Source of the DNA: Candidatus Palauibacter rhopaloidicola
GTDB taxonomy: Bacteria; Gemmatimonadota; Gemmatimonadetes; Palauibacterales; Palauibacteraceae
Length of the DNA stretch: 64,000 nucleotides
Assembly (NCBI GenBank): GCA_026914155.1
Contig: JAPPGH010000054.1
Coordinates: forward strand, 62,001 to 126,000
Reading direction: 5' to 3'
In this document: one piece after another, positions 26,300 to 36,483 of the stretch
Layout: each line of letters begins with the position of its first letter
How positions within the stretch are numbered: position 1 is the first letter of the stretch
Translations under genes and position numbers: made by a program
The notes under the pieces: generated by a model
Seen by the model: only the letters and a program-made list of their open reading frames with translations
Databases searched by the model: none
What the model was told of the DNA's origin: nothing

Positions 26300-26336
26300 G
26301 AGGGGCGTCGCGGGGGCAACCCCGTTGACGCCCCTC
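26300..26336 (+). terminator. Strong GC hairpin downstream of the lipoprotein gene
   Basis: GAGGGGCGTC (26300-26309) pairs perfectly with GACGCCCCTC (26327-26336), and GGGG/CCCC inside the loop can extend the structure. It lies 34 bp past the lipoprotein stop. There is no U-tract, so it may be a Rho-assisted terminator or a transcript-stabilising hairpin. Confidence 0.6.
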
Positions 26337-26402
26337 CTCATGCCCCGGAATATCCGACGCAGGGATCGCGTCCAACACTGAAGTCCGGCCGGAGGAACCG
26401 TT

Positions 26403-27437
26403 ATGAGGCAGCAGCTCGTCCAGGTGGCGGAAGACATGGGGGCCAAGGGCAAGGGGATCCTGGCAGCCGACGAAAGCTCGGGCACGATCCGGAAGAGGTT
26501 CGACGGCATCGGCGTCGAATCGACGGAGGAGAACCGGCGCGACTACCGGGAGCTGCTCTTCCGGACGAGCGATGCGCTGAGCGAGTGCATCTCGGGCGTC
26601 ATCCTCTTCGACGAAACTCTGCGGCAGTCGGCGGCCGACGGCACGCCGCTCGTCCAGCTTCTCTCCGATGCGGGATCGATCCCGGGGATCAAGATCGACA
26701 AGGGGGCGCATGACCTCGCGGGGGCGCCGGGCGAGAAGGTGACCGAAGGACTCGACGGGCTGCGCGAGCGGCTGGCAGAGTACTACGAACTCGGGGCGCG
26801 CTTCACGAAGTGGCGCGCCGTCATCGACATCGGGCGGGACGGAGACCGCTCCATCCCGAGCGCCTACTGCATCGGCGCGAACGCCCATGCGCTCGCCCGG
26901 ATGGCGGCGCTCAGCCAGGAGCAGGGACTCGTGCCGATCGTGGAGCCGGAGGTGCTGATGGACGGCGACCACGACATCGACCGCTGCTTCGAGGCGACCG
27001 AAGCCACGCTCAAGCAGGTGTACATGGCCCTCTTCCACCAGCGGGTGCTGCTGGAGGGCTCGGTCCTGAAGCCCAACATGGTGCTGTCGGGGAAGCTGTG
27101 CGCGGATCAGGCGGGCGTCGACGAGGTGGCCGAGAAGACGGTGCGCTGCCTGAAGCGCGCGGTTCCCTCGTCGGTTCCGAGCATCGTCTTTCTGTCGGGA
27201 GGGCAGTCGGACATCGAGGCCACCGCCCACCTGAACGCGATGAACGCGGGGTTCGATACGCCGTGGAACCTCAGCTTCTCGTACGGCCGGGCGCTGCAGG
27301 CCGCGCCGCTGCAGGCCTGGGGCGGCGCCGCGGATAACGGGGCGGCTGCGCAGGCGGCGTTTGCGCACCGCGCGCGCATGAACGGTCTCGCGACGCGCGG
27401 CGAGTGGTCGATGCAGCTGGAGCGCGCGGCCGCCTGA
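26403..27437 (+). CDS. Class I fructose-bisphosphate aldolase
   Basis: 344 residues, with GGAGGAA five bases before ATG 26403. Class I (Schiff-base) motifs are complete: ILAADESSGTIRKRF near the start, GIKIDKG, KWRAV with the acid/base-region Lys136, EPEVLMDG with Glu182, and the Schiff-base Lys223 in GSVLKPNMV. It cleaves fructose-1,6-bisphosphate in glycolysis or runs in reverse in gluconeogenesis. Single gene. This is the eukaryote-like class I form, seen in various bacteria. Confidence 0.96.
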   Translation: MRQQLVQVAEDMGAKGKGILAADESSGTIRKRFDGIGVESTEENRRDYRELLFRTSDALSECISGVILFDETLRQSAADGTPLVQLLSDAGSIPGIKIDKGAHDLAGAPGEKVTEGLDGLRERLAEYYELGARFTKWRAVIDIGRDGDRSIPSAYCIGANAHALARMAALSQEQGLVPIVEPEVLMDGDHDIDRCFEATEATLKQVYMALFHQRVLLEGSVLKPNMVLSGKLCADQAGVDEVAEKTVRCLKRAVPSSVPSIVFLSGGQSDIEATAHLNAMNAGFDTPWNLSFSYGRALQAAPLQAWGGAADNGAAAQAAFAHRARMNGLATRGEWSMQLERAAA

Positions 27438-27471
27438 ACGGCGCGCGGGCGGCGCGGGCGCGACGCCGGGG

Positions 27472-28857
27472 TCAGATCGCCCGCCGGATCTCCCGCATCG
27501 CCATCCCGTAAGCGGATCGGATCTCGGCCTCCCTCGCCACCGATCCGCGCTCGACGCGTCGCTTCCCGCCGACGTACACGGCCTCGATGTCGCGCTCATC
27601 GCCCCCCACGAGCCAGGCGTCCATGAGGGTCTCCCAATCGTGTCCCAGGGTGTGCGGGCCCTCGCGGTCGAGGACGACGAAGTCGGCTCGGTGGCCGGGT
27701 TCGATTCGCCCCAGCCGCATCGGCGCCCCGGCGGCGACCGCCGGATCGGGCTTGGCCGCCTCGCCGCCGCCCTCCGCGAGCCACGACCAGACGACCGGTC
27801 CCGTGCCCGCTTCGGTGGCCAGACGAGCCCTGCGCCGATCGCGCAGGCGCTGTCCGTATTCGAGTTGCCGAGCCTCCTCGATCGCGGAGATGCGGACGTT
27901 CGCGTCGGAGCCCACCGCGGCCACGCCACCGGCGAGAAGGTGCTCGCGGGCGGGGAAGATTCCGTCCCCGAGGTGGGCCTCCGTGATCGGACACAGGACG
28001 ACGCGCGCCCCCGCGCTCCGAAGCCGGGCGCGCTCCGCCGCCGTGGCGTGCGTCGCATGCACGAGACTCCAGTGCGGACCCAGTTCGACCGTGTCGGCGA
28101 GGAGATCGACGGGCGTGCAGCCCCGAACCGCGAGACACTCCTCGACCTCGAGTTCCTGCTCGCTGACGTGGATGTGCAGCGGCGCATCGGGGCCCAGCGT
28201 CGCGTCGACCGCCGCCACGAGTTCCGCGAGATCGTCCGTGGGCACGGCCCGGAGGGAGTGCGGCGCCACGCCGGCCACCGCCGGGCCCAGCGCCCCGACG
28301 GCGGCCATGAAGTCGTCCACCGAGTCGTGCGCGAATCGACGCTGTCCCGAGTGAGGCGCGGCCCCGTCGAAACCGGCGGTCCGGTAGTAGACGGGCAGCA
28401 GGCTGATGGGAAGGCCGACCTCCGCGGCCGCGGCGAGCACGGCCTGCGTCGTTTCCGGCCCGCGCGCGCCGTCCGGACCGTGATGGAGGTAGTGGAACTC
28501 GACGACGTGCGTGAAGCCTGCGCGCAGCATGCGGGCGTACCCGTGCCGCGCGATGTCGAACAGTTGCGCGGGGGTGATCGAGTTGGCGAGCCGGTACATG
28601 GCCCGGCGCCAACTCCAGAAGGAGTCATCCCCTCGCGCCCCTTCGCCGAAGCCGGCCAGGGCGCACTGAAAGATGTGCGAGTGCGCGTTCGGCATGCCGG
28701 GAACCGCGAGTCCCCCGTCGTAGGGGACGCTGCCGGCGCGAACCGCGCGGATGGCGCGGATCGTCCCGTCCGGAGCGACCTCGATCGACCGGTCCCGCTC
28801 GAGGCCTCCGGGGGCCAGGATGGCGCGAAACCTCAGCGTGCGGCTCTTGGTACTCAC
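27472..28857 (-). CDS. hutF: Formimidoylglutamate deiminase
   Basis: 461 residues from GTG 28857; an upstream ATG at 28911 is the alternative. The amidohydrolase metal site is PGMPNAHSHIFQCALAG, with HIHVSEQ, HATHATAAE, CPITEAHLGDGIFP and GSDANVRIS, all HutF-specific landmarks. It converts N-formimidoyl-glutamate to N-formyl-glutamate in the five-step histidine degradation route. Other hut genes are not in the window. The gene converges with the aldolase. Confidence 0.92.
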   Translation of the reverse strand: MSTKSRTLRFRAILAPGGLERDRSIEVAPDGTIRAIRAVRAGSVPYDGGLAVPGMPNAHSHIFQCALAGFGEGARGDDSFWSWRRAMYRLANSITPAQLFDIARHGYARMLRAGFTHVVEFHYLHHGPDGARGPETTQAVLAAAAEVGLPISLLPVYYRTAGFDGAAPHSGQRRFAHDSVDDFMAAVGALGPAVAGVAPHSLRAVPTDDLAELVAAVDATLGPDAPLHIHVSEQELEVEECLAVRGCTPVDLLADTVELGPHWSLVHATHATAAERARLRSAGARVVLCPITEAHLGDGIFPAREHLLAGGVAAVGSDANVRISAIEEARQLEYGQRLRDRRRARLATEAGTGPVVWSWLAEGGGEAAKPDPAVAAGAPMRLGRIEPGHRADFVVLDREGPHTLGHDWETLMDAWLVGGDERDIEAVYVGGKRRVERGSVAREAEIRSAYGMAMREIRRAI

Positions 28858-29010
28858 GGCTCCGACAATACGCGGCGGTCGGTCGGCGCGGGTAGCCCAC
28901 CGATACATCATCCGCCCCCCGTGCGTTATCTCTTAGGATCTTCGGAGATGCTCACGATGGATCTCGCGGGAGTTGTGCCGGCGGGCCGTTGCGCCGGACA
29001 TGCCCTCGGC

Positions 29011-32000
29011 ATGAGGAGAATCGCCTTGAGTCGCCTTGTCGGCGTTGCGTTGATCGGCCTTCTCGCGGGCCTCGCGGTCCACCCGTCCATCGTCTCCGCC
29101 CAGGGGGTGACGACTGCCGGCGTGGCGGGGCGCGTGATCGACGCCGAGGGAGCCCCCGTGGCCGGGGCCCGGGTAGAGTTCCGCCACACGCGGACCGGCG
29201 CCGTCCACACCGTCCTGAGCAACGATCTGGGCCGTTTCAGCCTCGCCAATCTCCGGCCCGGCGGGCCGTACACGCTGGAGGTCGGGCGCATCGGGCTCAG
29301 CCCGGCGACGCGGGAGGGCCTGACGCTCATCGCCGGACAGCGGCTGCGGCTCGAGGTTCAACTCTCCGAGACGGCGGTTCCGCTGCCCGAACTCTCCGTC
29401 CGCGTCGAGACGGACCCCGAGTTCGACCCCACCCGCATGGGCGCGACGACCGTCGTCAACCGGGAGGTGATCGAGGCCCTGCCCACGATATCACGGGATT
29501 TCACGGGATTCGCCCGACTGTCGCCGCTGGTGGCGATCGACGAGATGGGCACGTCGGTGGCGGGGTCCAACATCCGCTTCAACAACATCCAGGTCGACGG
29601 CGCCCTCAACCAGGACGTTTTCGGCCTGTCGCCGACCGGCGTGGCCGGCGGACAGGCGAGCGGGCGCGTGATTCCGCTCGCGGCGATCGAGGAGCTCCAG
29701 GTGCTCACGGCGCCGTACGACGTCCGCCAGTCCGGGTTTACCGGCGGCGTCCTCAACGCCGTGACCCGGACGGGGTCCAACGAGTTCGGTGGATCGGCGT
29801 TCGGTTTCTTCCGCAACGACGCGCTGGTCGGCGATGCGCTGATCGGCGGCCACCTGCGGGAGCCCGGTGAGCTGGACAACGTGTTCGCGGGCTTCGATGT
29901 CGGCGGTCCCATCGTGCGCGACCGGCTGCACTTCTTTGTCGCCGGGGAGTTCGAGGGCCGCGAGCGGCCGCCCGATGGGTTCACGGTGGGCGTCGACGAC
30001 ATCGTCCGGACGAAGCTCGACCCGGATTCCATAGGGCGCGTCTCGAGACTTCTCAGGGGCTACGGCGCGGATGCCGGTGAAGCGGGCCTGTACACGCTGG
30101 AGAACAATCTGGCGAACGTGTTCGCACGCTTCGACGCGCGTCCCGACGCCAACAACTCCCTCATGCTGCGCTACAACTTCGCCTACGCGGCGGACGATCC
30201 CGCGACCAACCGCCTGCCGGGCGACGTGTACGAAATGTCGTCCACCGGCACTCGAATCGAGTCGCGCAACCAGTCGATCGGCGCGCAATGGCTGTCCGCG
30301 CCGAGCCCCACACTGTCGAACGACCTCATGGTGAACGTGCAATTCCTGCGCGATCGGGAGACGGCGAACGCGCTCTTCCCGCGCGTCGAGGTCCGACTCC
30401 AGGGGGGCGTCCCCGGGGCCGGGTTCCGGAGGGAAGTGCGGGCGGGTTCGAACTATTCGGGCCCGGACGGCGAACTCGATCAGAACATCCTGCAGATCTC
30501 GAACGCGCTGACCCTGGTTCTCGGGAACCACCACATTACCCTGGGCGGCGGGTTCGAACGGTTTTCGATCCGTCGCGAGTATCTGCCCGGAAGCCTCGGC
30601 AGCTACTACTTCAACTCGGCCGAAGACCTGGAGGCGAACACGCCGAGCGAGTATGTGATCCACGTCCCTCTCGCGGAGGACGCGGGCGCCGCGCGGTTTT
30701 CGGTGAACCAGCTCTCCGCCTTCGTCCAGGAGGAGGCGCGGATCGGCGACCGGTTGAACGTGCGGCTCGGCGTGCGCATGGACGTGCCTCTGATGCCGGA
30801 CGCGCCGGCCCACAATCCGGCGGTGGAGAGTTCGTTCGGCCTCGATACGAGCAAGCTGCCGAGCGGGACCGTCATGTTCTCGCCGCGGGCCGGTTTCAAC
30901 CTGGGTCTCGGCGCGGACCGCGGCACGCAGATCCGGGGCGGGATGGGGCTGTTCACCGGGCGGCCGCCGTTCGCGTGGCTGGCGAACGCGTATCAGAACA
31001 CGGGTCTCTCCTCCGTCTTCCTGACGTGCCGGCGGCGGAATCTCGGGGTTCCCGATCCGGAGATCGTTCCGACCTTCGATCCGCGGGCCCCATCCCCGAC
31101 GGCATGCGCCGATGGATCGGGGGGCGACTTCGGCGTTCCCACCGTGACGGCCTTCGACCCCGACTTCCGGTTCCCCCGCGACTTCAAGGCCTCGTTCGGG
31201 ATCGACCAGCGCCTGCCGGCGGGATTCGTGTTGTCGCTCGAGGGGATCTACACGCGCGCCGTGAACCAGATCGCGTTCGAGGACATGAATATCGGACCCG
31301 CCATCCCCGATAGTGAACGTACGGAGGAGAACGGATTCACGTACGGATTCGGGTACGGGACCCGCCAGGTGTTCGGCGACCCGGGGGACGGCAGCGAGTT
31401 CGTCGACCCGCCCCCCGGAGAGCCGCCGGACGCCCGGGAGCCGATTTTCATTCCGCGGCGGGTGGACGAGGCGTTCGCGCAGGTCATCAGGATCGGCGAC
31501 CGGGCGCGGAACTTCTCGTACGCGGTGAGCGCCCGGCTGCGCAAGCAGTTCGGGGACCGGCTATCGGTGGATGTCGGATACGCGTATAACCGCTCTTCGG
31601 ATGTGCAGAGCCTCGCTTCGCTCGATGCAATCGCGAACTACGGATTCACGGCGGTCTCGGGCGATCCGAACGACCCGCTGCGCCAGGCTTCACTCTTCGA
31701 CCGGCCGCATCGGCTTGTGGCGAGCGCGACGGCCGCCCTGCCCCGGATGCTGGGAGGCGGGAGGCTGTCGCTGCTGTACGTAGGGCAGTCCGGCAGGCCG
31801 TACTCCTACGTCTACGCCGACGACATCAACGGCGACACGTATCCCGGATTCGGTCGGGCTCTCGACCTCGCCAACGATCTGATCTACGTGACGGCGGGCG
31901 GATTCGACTTCCCCGGAGGAGGGCAGGCCCCGATCAGCGGAATCCTGTTCGAGCAGCTCATGTTGCAGGAATCCTGCCTCCTGAAGAACCGGCGGCGGAT

Positions 32001-32376
32001 CCTGAACCGGAACGCGTGCCGGACGCCGTGGTCGAATGAACTTGATCTCCGGTTCAGCCAGCCCTTCCGACTGGGCGGGGCGGAAGTGGCGCTGACCCTC
32101 GACGTACTCAACGTCCTGAACCTGGTCGACAGCGCGTGGGGGCATGTCCAGACCGTGAACCCGATCGTAAAACTGCTCAGCGTCGAAGACCGTATCGAAG
32201 ACGACTTCGACCTGACCAACATGACGCCCGAACCGGACGACCCGCTCCGGGCGCGCTACGCGGGCCCCCTCCAGTTCGGAGACACCGGGGGTGTCCGCGC
32301 CGCAGTTCCCTACCTGCCGCAGATCGGCGCCTCACAGTGGCAGGCCCAGTTCGGCATCGGCATCCGCTTCCGATAG
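29011..32376 (+). CDS. TonB-dependent outer membrane receptor with carboxypeptidase-regulatory-like N-terminus
   Basis: 1121 residues from ATG 29011, chosen because a clean signal peptide follows (LVGVALIGLLAGLAVHPSIVSAQG). In-frame ATGs at 28948 and 28957 are closer to a GGAG and remain possible. Residues about 35-115 are a CarboxypepD_reg-like beta sandwich (GRVIDAEGAPVAGARVEF). A plug domain follows at about 120-230 (NIRFNNIQVDG, GGVLNAVTRTG), then a long beta-barrel ending in FGIGIRFR with a C-terminal aromatic/Arg. The ligand is unknown. There is no SusD-like partner. Confidence 0.9.
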   Translation: MRRIALSRLVGVALIGLLAGLAVHPSIVSAQGVTTAGVAGRVIDAEGAPVAGARVEFRHTRTGAVHTVLSNDLGRFSLANLRPGGPYTLEVGRIGLSPATREGLTLIAGQRLRLEVQLSETAVPLPELSVRVETDPEFDPTRMGATTVVNREVIEALPTISRDFTGFARLSPLVAIDEMGTSVAGSNIRFNNIQVDGALNQDVFGLSPTGVAGGQASGRVIPLAAIEELQVLTAPYDVRQSGFTGGVLNAVTRTGSNEFGGSAFGFFRNDALVGDALIGGHLREPGELDNVFAGFDVGGPIVRDRLHFFVAGEFEGRERPPDGFTVGVDDIVRTKLDPDSIGRVSRLLRGYGADAGEAGLYTLENNLANVFARFDARPDANNSLMLRYNFAYAADDPATNRLPGDVYEMSSTGTRIESRNQSIGAQWLSAPSPTLSNDLMVNVQFLRDRETANALFPRVEVRLQGGVPGAGFRREVRAGSNYSGPDGELDQNILQISNALTLVLGNHHITLGGGFERFSIRREYLPGSLGSYYFNSAEDLEANTPSEYVIHVPLAEDAGAARFSVNQLSAFVQEEARIGDRLNVRLGVRMDVPLMPDAPAHNPAVESSFGLDTSKLPSGTVMFSPRAGFNLGLGADRGTQIRGGMGLFTGRPPFAWLANAYQNTGLSSVFLTCRRRNLGVPDPEIVPTFDPRAPSPTACADGSGGDFGVPTVTAFDPDFRFPRDFKASFGIDQRLPAGFVLSLEGIYTRAVNQIAFEDMNIGPAIPDSERTEENGFTYGFGYGTRQVFGDPGDGSEFVDPPPGEPPDAREPIFIPRRVDEAFAQVIRIGDRARNFSYAVSARLRKQFGDRLSVDVGYAYNRSSDVQSLASLDAIANYGFTAVSGDPNDPLRQASLFDRPHRLVASATAALPRMLGGGRLSLLYVGQSGRPYSYVYADDINGDTYPGFGRALDLANDLIYVTAGGFDFPGGGQAPISGILFEQLMLQESCLLKNRRRILNRNACRTPWSNELDLRFSQPFRLGGAEVALTLDVLNVLNLVDSAWGHVQTVNPIVKLLSVEDRIEDDFDLTNMTPEPDDPLRARYAGPLQFGDTGGVRAAVPYLPQIGASQWQAQFGIGIRFR

Positions 32377-32626
32377 CTGTAGTGCCAAGGAGGTTGGTGG
32401 CCAGCACTGCGCGGAGGCCCTCGAAGCAGGCACGGCGTCCAGTTCGCGCGTGCCGGCCGGCGGAGGTCTGGGCGGCCCAGCCAGAAATGGGCGCGACCCG
32501 AGATGCCGGGGGGCATCGTTGGAAGTTGCTGTGAAGCTGTAGGCCGATTCAAGATCGGATTCTGAATTGGCTTAAGCCGATGCAGGGGTACCGAAACTCA
32601 CTGGAGGAGGCGTCGCACAGACAGTC

Positions 32627-33778
32627 TCACCGAACCACGCGGAGACGCACCACATATTGCACGTCCAGCGCGCCCTTCGTGACGGCCGTGATGGTGCCCG
32701 CGCCGAAGACAGGGAACGGCTCCGGTTCAATCGGAACAGGCGACACGAGCTTCCCCCGATAGATGCCCTGCGGATCGAACACCTCCCACGCCCGGATCGG
32801 GCGTTCGCCGGTATCGACCCAGATCCAGCCGTCCGCGCCCACATCGATCTCTTCAAGGGCCGGCTTTCGTTGGGGGAGCCGCGCTTCGTCGAGCCCGGTA
32901 GCCACCGCCAGACTGTCCCGCTCGCGCCCTTCCAGCCTGGGTGCCGGCCTCCGCAGGGTCACCGTGCGGAGCGTGTCTCCCGCATAGGTGATTTCGTGGA
33001 GGTCGAAGGTCGCTTCGTTCGCCAGCCAGACCTCTCCGTCCCGATCCACCGTGAACTCGATGTCCGGCGAGTGGGGGATGGGTGATCGCGCGCTCATTCG
33101 GAGACCGGCTTCCCGGAACGTGGACGCATAGTACTCGCGTTCTACCTCCGGTATCGGGAACGCGTCCACTGCCGTGAGCCCGGAACCCGGAGCGTACCTG
33201 TCTATCCGCCGCTCACCGGGATTCCAGATGTGCAGGCCGCCGCCCTCGTCGACCCACATCGGCCAAGGCAGGCTGGCGCCCATCGACCGTCCCAGGGAGT
33301 GCGTTTCCAGTGCGACCCCGAGCGTATCGAAGACGGTGAGCCTATTGCGGAGCGCATCCAGACCCCAGACGTACCCCGGTTCCCGCCAGGCGATGCCCGC
33401 GAGCATGGCGAACTCCCCCGGCCCGTCGCCGGCTCCTCCGAACGTCCGAAGGCAATCTCCTGACGGCGAGAACATTCGAATCTCGTTCGTTTGGGCGTCC
33501 GCTGCGTAGATCCGGCCCGCATCGTCGACGGCGAGCGAGTAGACATCGCCGAAGGCGGAGCAGTCGTCATCGAGGGACCCGATGCGCAGTTCCTCCACGA
33601 GAGATGGGGTGGGACCCCGGTCGATCGAGTCCGGATTGGAGATGACGATCCGGCCGTTGGGCAGCGTGTCGACCCGGACGCCCCGCGCGGACGTCTCCTG
33701 CGCCGAGGAACCCGAAGCTGCCAGAAGCAGGACAACGGGGACGAATCCGATTGAAGAGGCTGATCCGTATCGTCGCAT
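32627..33778 (-). CDS. Exported 6-bladed beta-propeller protein
   Basis: 383 residues from ATG 33778, giving the signal peptide IGFVPVVLLLAASGSSAQ. Propeller repeats include GDVYSLAVDDAGRIYAADAQTNEIRMF followed by GGAGDGPGEF, the same phrase as the paralogues at 14988 and 50521. The C-terminal strand ends YVVRLRVVR, like the paralogue at 14988. Longer in-frame extension to 33928 has no signal peptide. Function unknown. It diverges from the choice-of-anchor B gene. Confidence 0.85.
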   Translation of the reverse strand: MRRYGSASSIGFVPVVLLLAASGSSAQETSARGVRVDTLPNGRIVISNPDSIDRGPTPSLVEELRIGSLDDDCSAFGDVYSLAVDDAGRIYAADAQTNEIRMFSPSGDCLRTFGGAGDGPGEFAMLAGIAWREPGYVWGLDALRNRLTVFDTLGVALETHSLGRSMGASLPWPMWVDEGGGLHIWNPGERRIDRYAPGSGLTAVDAFPIPEVEREYYASTFREAGLRMSARSPIPHSPDIEFTVDRDGEVWLANEATFDLHEITYAGDTLRTVTLRRPAPRLEGRERDSLAVATGLDEARLPQRKPALEEIDVGADGWIWVDTGERPIRAWEVFDPQGIYRGKLVSPVPIEPEPFPVFGAGTITAVTKGALDVQYVVRLRVVR

Positions 33779-33990
33779 CCACGCTCCCCATGGCCGGTGT
33801 TGATGTGTGCTCGCGTGCCTTACCGCGCCGCGGCGGCGGTGTTCGCCCGGAACCCCAAGAGGGCGCGGACACCGGCGGTGTCGCCTGGTCCGACAGTTAC
33901 GCCGGGCTGGCGGTTGCCCTACCTTCACCCACCTCCAAACCGCCGTGCAGCCTGCCGCGCGGCAGTCATCACGACCAGGAGTCCGGCATC

Positions 33991-36459
33991 ATGCGATCCC
34001 ACAAATCAGAGGGCCTTCACGTAGGCGCAATCATCCTGCTTCTCACCTCGGCATTGTCCGATTCGGCGGCGGCGCAGACTCATGCGGGTGGCCTGAACGA
34101 TGCCGCCGGGGCCCCGATCATCGGCTTCGGGGCGGCGGCCGCGGTTTCCGGGGACGAGATCTTCGTCTCGCGGCCCGGCGAGTTCGCGGCGTTCCCCATG
34201 CCGGGCTCCGAACCCGGCAGCGTGCACGTATTCCGGCGCGGCGGGGACGGCTGGGTGGAGGTCGCCGCGATACCGGCGCCGAGCGGAGTGTACGGAGACG
34301 GCTTCGGGGAGGCGCTGGCCGTCGAGGGCGACATCCTCGTGGTGGGCGCCCCGAAGGAGAACGAGAGCCGGGGAGCCGCGTACGTGTTCGTCCGCGAAGG
34401 CACCATGTGGAGCTCCTGGGAACGGCTGGAGGCGCCGGACGCGATGCCGGGAGACGCCTTCGGTTCCTCGGTCGCCGTGGGGGCCGGGGGCCAGTTCGGG
34501 GTGATCGGCGCTCCGGGGCGCGGCGCCAGCGGTTCCGTGTTCGCCTACGTGCAGTCCGACATGGGGCTGACGTCCGTCGAACTGACCGGGTCCGACGCCC
34601 CGGCGGACGCCCGTTTCGGGGCGGCCGTCAGCGTCGAGGGCGACCTGGCCCTCGTGGGCGCGCCCGGGCCGTTCGCGCTCAGCCAGTTCACACCGCCCGC
34701 GCCACCGCAGGCAGGGACCGGCTACCTGTTCCGCCGCAGCGGCACCGAATGGGATGAGGTCGCCCGGCTGACCCCGGCCGGCGGCATGGTGGCCGGCCTG
34801 TCCGCGGTGCTCATGGAGGGAGACGCATACCTCGGCTCTCCGCTCGCCAACCAGGCGCAGGGCTCCGTCTTCCGGTTCGCGGCGGACGACGATGGGACGT
34901 GGTCGCAGACGGGATCGATCGCGGCTGCGTCGCCGTCTCCGGCGGCCTTCTTCGGCTATGCCCTCGCCGGGGCGGGCGGGCGACTCGTGGTCGGGGCGCC
35001 GGGCACGAACGCCTTCGCGGGCGCGGCGCACGTCCTCGGAGTAGGGGACGACGGCGAGTGGAGCGAGGAGACCCTGCTGCGGGGCGAAACCCGCGGGCTC
35101 ATGGGCTTCATGGGCAACTCCGTGGCCGGAGGCGACGGCCTCGCGGTGGTCGGGGCGCCCGGCTCCGAGTTCTTCGAGGGCATCGGCTTCGTGTTCGAGC
35201 GCGACGCGGGCGGCACGTGGAGCGAGGCCGCTCCCATCCACGAGACCGAACTGGGCCTGGCCGCCGTCAGGGGCGAAGAGATGCGATGCTCGGACGACGG
35301 GACGGTCGCCGGCTTCGACTGCTCCGAGGTGGACCTCGTCTCCTTCCTCCCGGCGCGGGAGGTCGGGGGCGGGCGTGGGATCATGGTCAGCGACATCTGG
35401 GGCTGGGTGGACGCGCAGACGGGCCGCGAGTACGCGATCCTCGGACGGTTCGACGGAACCTCCTTCATCGACGTGACGGACGCCGGGAATCCCGTCTATC
35501 TCGGGAACCTTCCCCTCACCGAGGGCGCGATGCCCAACCTGTGGCGCGACATGAAGGTGTATGCGGACCACACCTTCATCGTGGCGGACAACGCGGGCGA
35601 ACACGGGATGCAGGTCTTCGATCTCACGCGGCTGCGGGACGTGACCAACCCGCCGGTGGACTTCGACGAGGACGCGCACTACGCCGAGTTCGCCTCCGCG
35701 CACAACATCGTCATCAACGAGGCGTCGGGCTTCGCCTACGTGGTGGGCGGCAGCGGCGGCGGCGAGACGTGCGGCGGCGCGCTGCACATGGTGGACATCC
35801 GCGATCCCCGGAACCCGACCTTCGCCGGGTGTTTCGCGGACCCCGAGACGGGGAACGCCGGATCGGGCGGCTATACGCACGACGCGCAGTGCGTGATGTA
35901 CGAGGGTCCCGACGAGGATCACGTCGGCAAGGAGGTGTGCTTCAACGCGAGCGCGACGAAGCTCGGCATCGGAGACGTGACCGACAAGGACAACCCGACG
36001 CCGATCTCGAACGCCGCCTATCCGAACGTGGCCTACTCCCACCAGGGTTGGCTGTCGGAGGACCAGCGCTACTTCTACCTGAACGACGAACTCGACGAAC
36101 TGTCGGGCGGGACGACCGGCACGCGAACGCTCGTGTGGGACGTGGCGGATCTGGACGATCCGGTGCTCGTGCGGGAGTTCGTGCAGGATAACGCGGCGTC
36201 GGACCACAACCTCTACATCCGCGACAACCTCATGTACCAGTCGAACTACGTGAGCGGACTCCGGATCTTCGACATCTCCGACCCGGAGAACCCCGTGCCG
36301 GCCGGCTTCTTCGACACGGTGCCGGGCAGCCCGGACGCGCCGGGCTTCGCGGGGTCGTGGAGCAACTACCCGTTCTTCCCGTCCGGGAACATCATCGTGT
36401 CGAGCATGCGCGAGGGCCTGTTCGTGCTCAGGAAGCGGGAGCCCGCCCTCGTGCCCTGA
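33991..36459 (+). CDS. Choice-of-anchor B family exported protein with FG-GAP-like and LVIVD-like repeats
   Basis: 822 residues from ATG 33991 with AGGAG ten bases upstream. The signal peptide ends SDSAAAQ. Residues about 40-420 contain repeats of the form FGxxVAVGxxxxVVGAPG (FGSSVAVGAGGQFGVIGAPG, FGYALAGAGGRLVVGAPG), resembling integrin-type FG-GAP propellers. Residues about 460-820 match the choice-of-anchor B / LVIVD region: FIDVTDAGNPVYLG, HNIVINEASGFAYVVGG, YTHDAQCV, YSHQGWLSEDQRYFYLNDE. The family is extracellular with no known activity. Confidence 0.86.
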   Translation: MRSHKSEGLHVGAIILLLTSALSDSAAAQTHAGGLNDAAGAPIIGFGAAAAVSGDEIFVSRPGEFAAFPMPGSEPGSVHVFRRGGDGWVEVAAIPAPSGVYGDGFGEALAVEGDILVVGAPKENESRGAAYVFVREGTMWSSWERLEAPDAMPGDAFGSSVAVGAGGQFGVIGAPGRGASGSVFAYVQSDMGLTSVELTGSDAPADARFGAAVSVEGDLALVGAPGPFALSQFTPPAPPQAGTGYLFRRSGTEWDEVARLTPAGGMVAGLSAVLMEGDAYLGSPLANQAQGSVFRFAADDDGTWSQTGSIAAASPSPAAFFGYALAGAGGRLVVGAPGTNAFAGAAHVLGVGDDGEWSEETLLRGETRGLMGFMGNSVAGGDGLAVVGAPGSEFFEGIGFVFERDAGGTWSEAAPIHETELGLAAVRGEEMRCSDDGTVAGFDCSEVDLVSFLPAREVGGGRGIMVSDIWGWVDAQTGREYAILGRFDGTSFIDVTDAGNPVYLGNLPLTEGAMPNLWRDMKVYADHTFIVADNAGEHGMQVFDLTRLRDVTNPPVDFDEDAHYAEFASAHNIVINEASGFAYVVGGSGGGETCGGALHMVDIRDPRNPTFAGCFADPETGNAGSGGYTHDAQCVMYEGPDEDHVGKEVCFNASATKLGIGDVTDKDNPTPISNAAYPNVAYSHQGWLSEDQRYFYLNDELDELSGGTTGTRTLVWDVADLDDPVLVREFVQDNAASDHNLYIRDNLMYQSNYVSGLRIFDISDPENPVPAGFFDTVPGSPDAPGFAGSWSNYPFFPSGNIIVSSMREGLFVLRKREPALVP

Positions 36460-36483
36460 TCAGGAGACGGTCTTGCTCGTCCG

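Noticed and set aside
27640-29010. Upstream extension of the TonB receptor frame
   Set aside because: It runs antisense to hutF; the signal peptide begins at 29011.
32377-32626. Small gene between the TonB receptor and the propeller
   Set aside because: Only short frames lacking ribosome sites or motifs; treated as intergenic.
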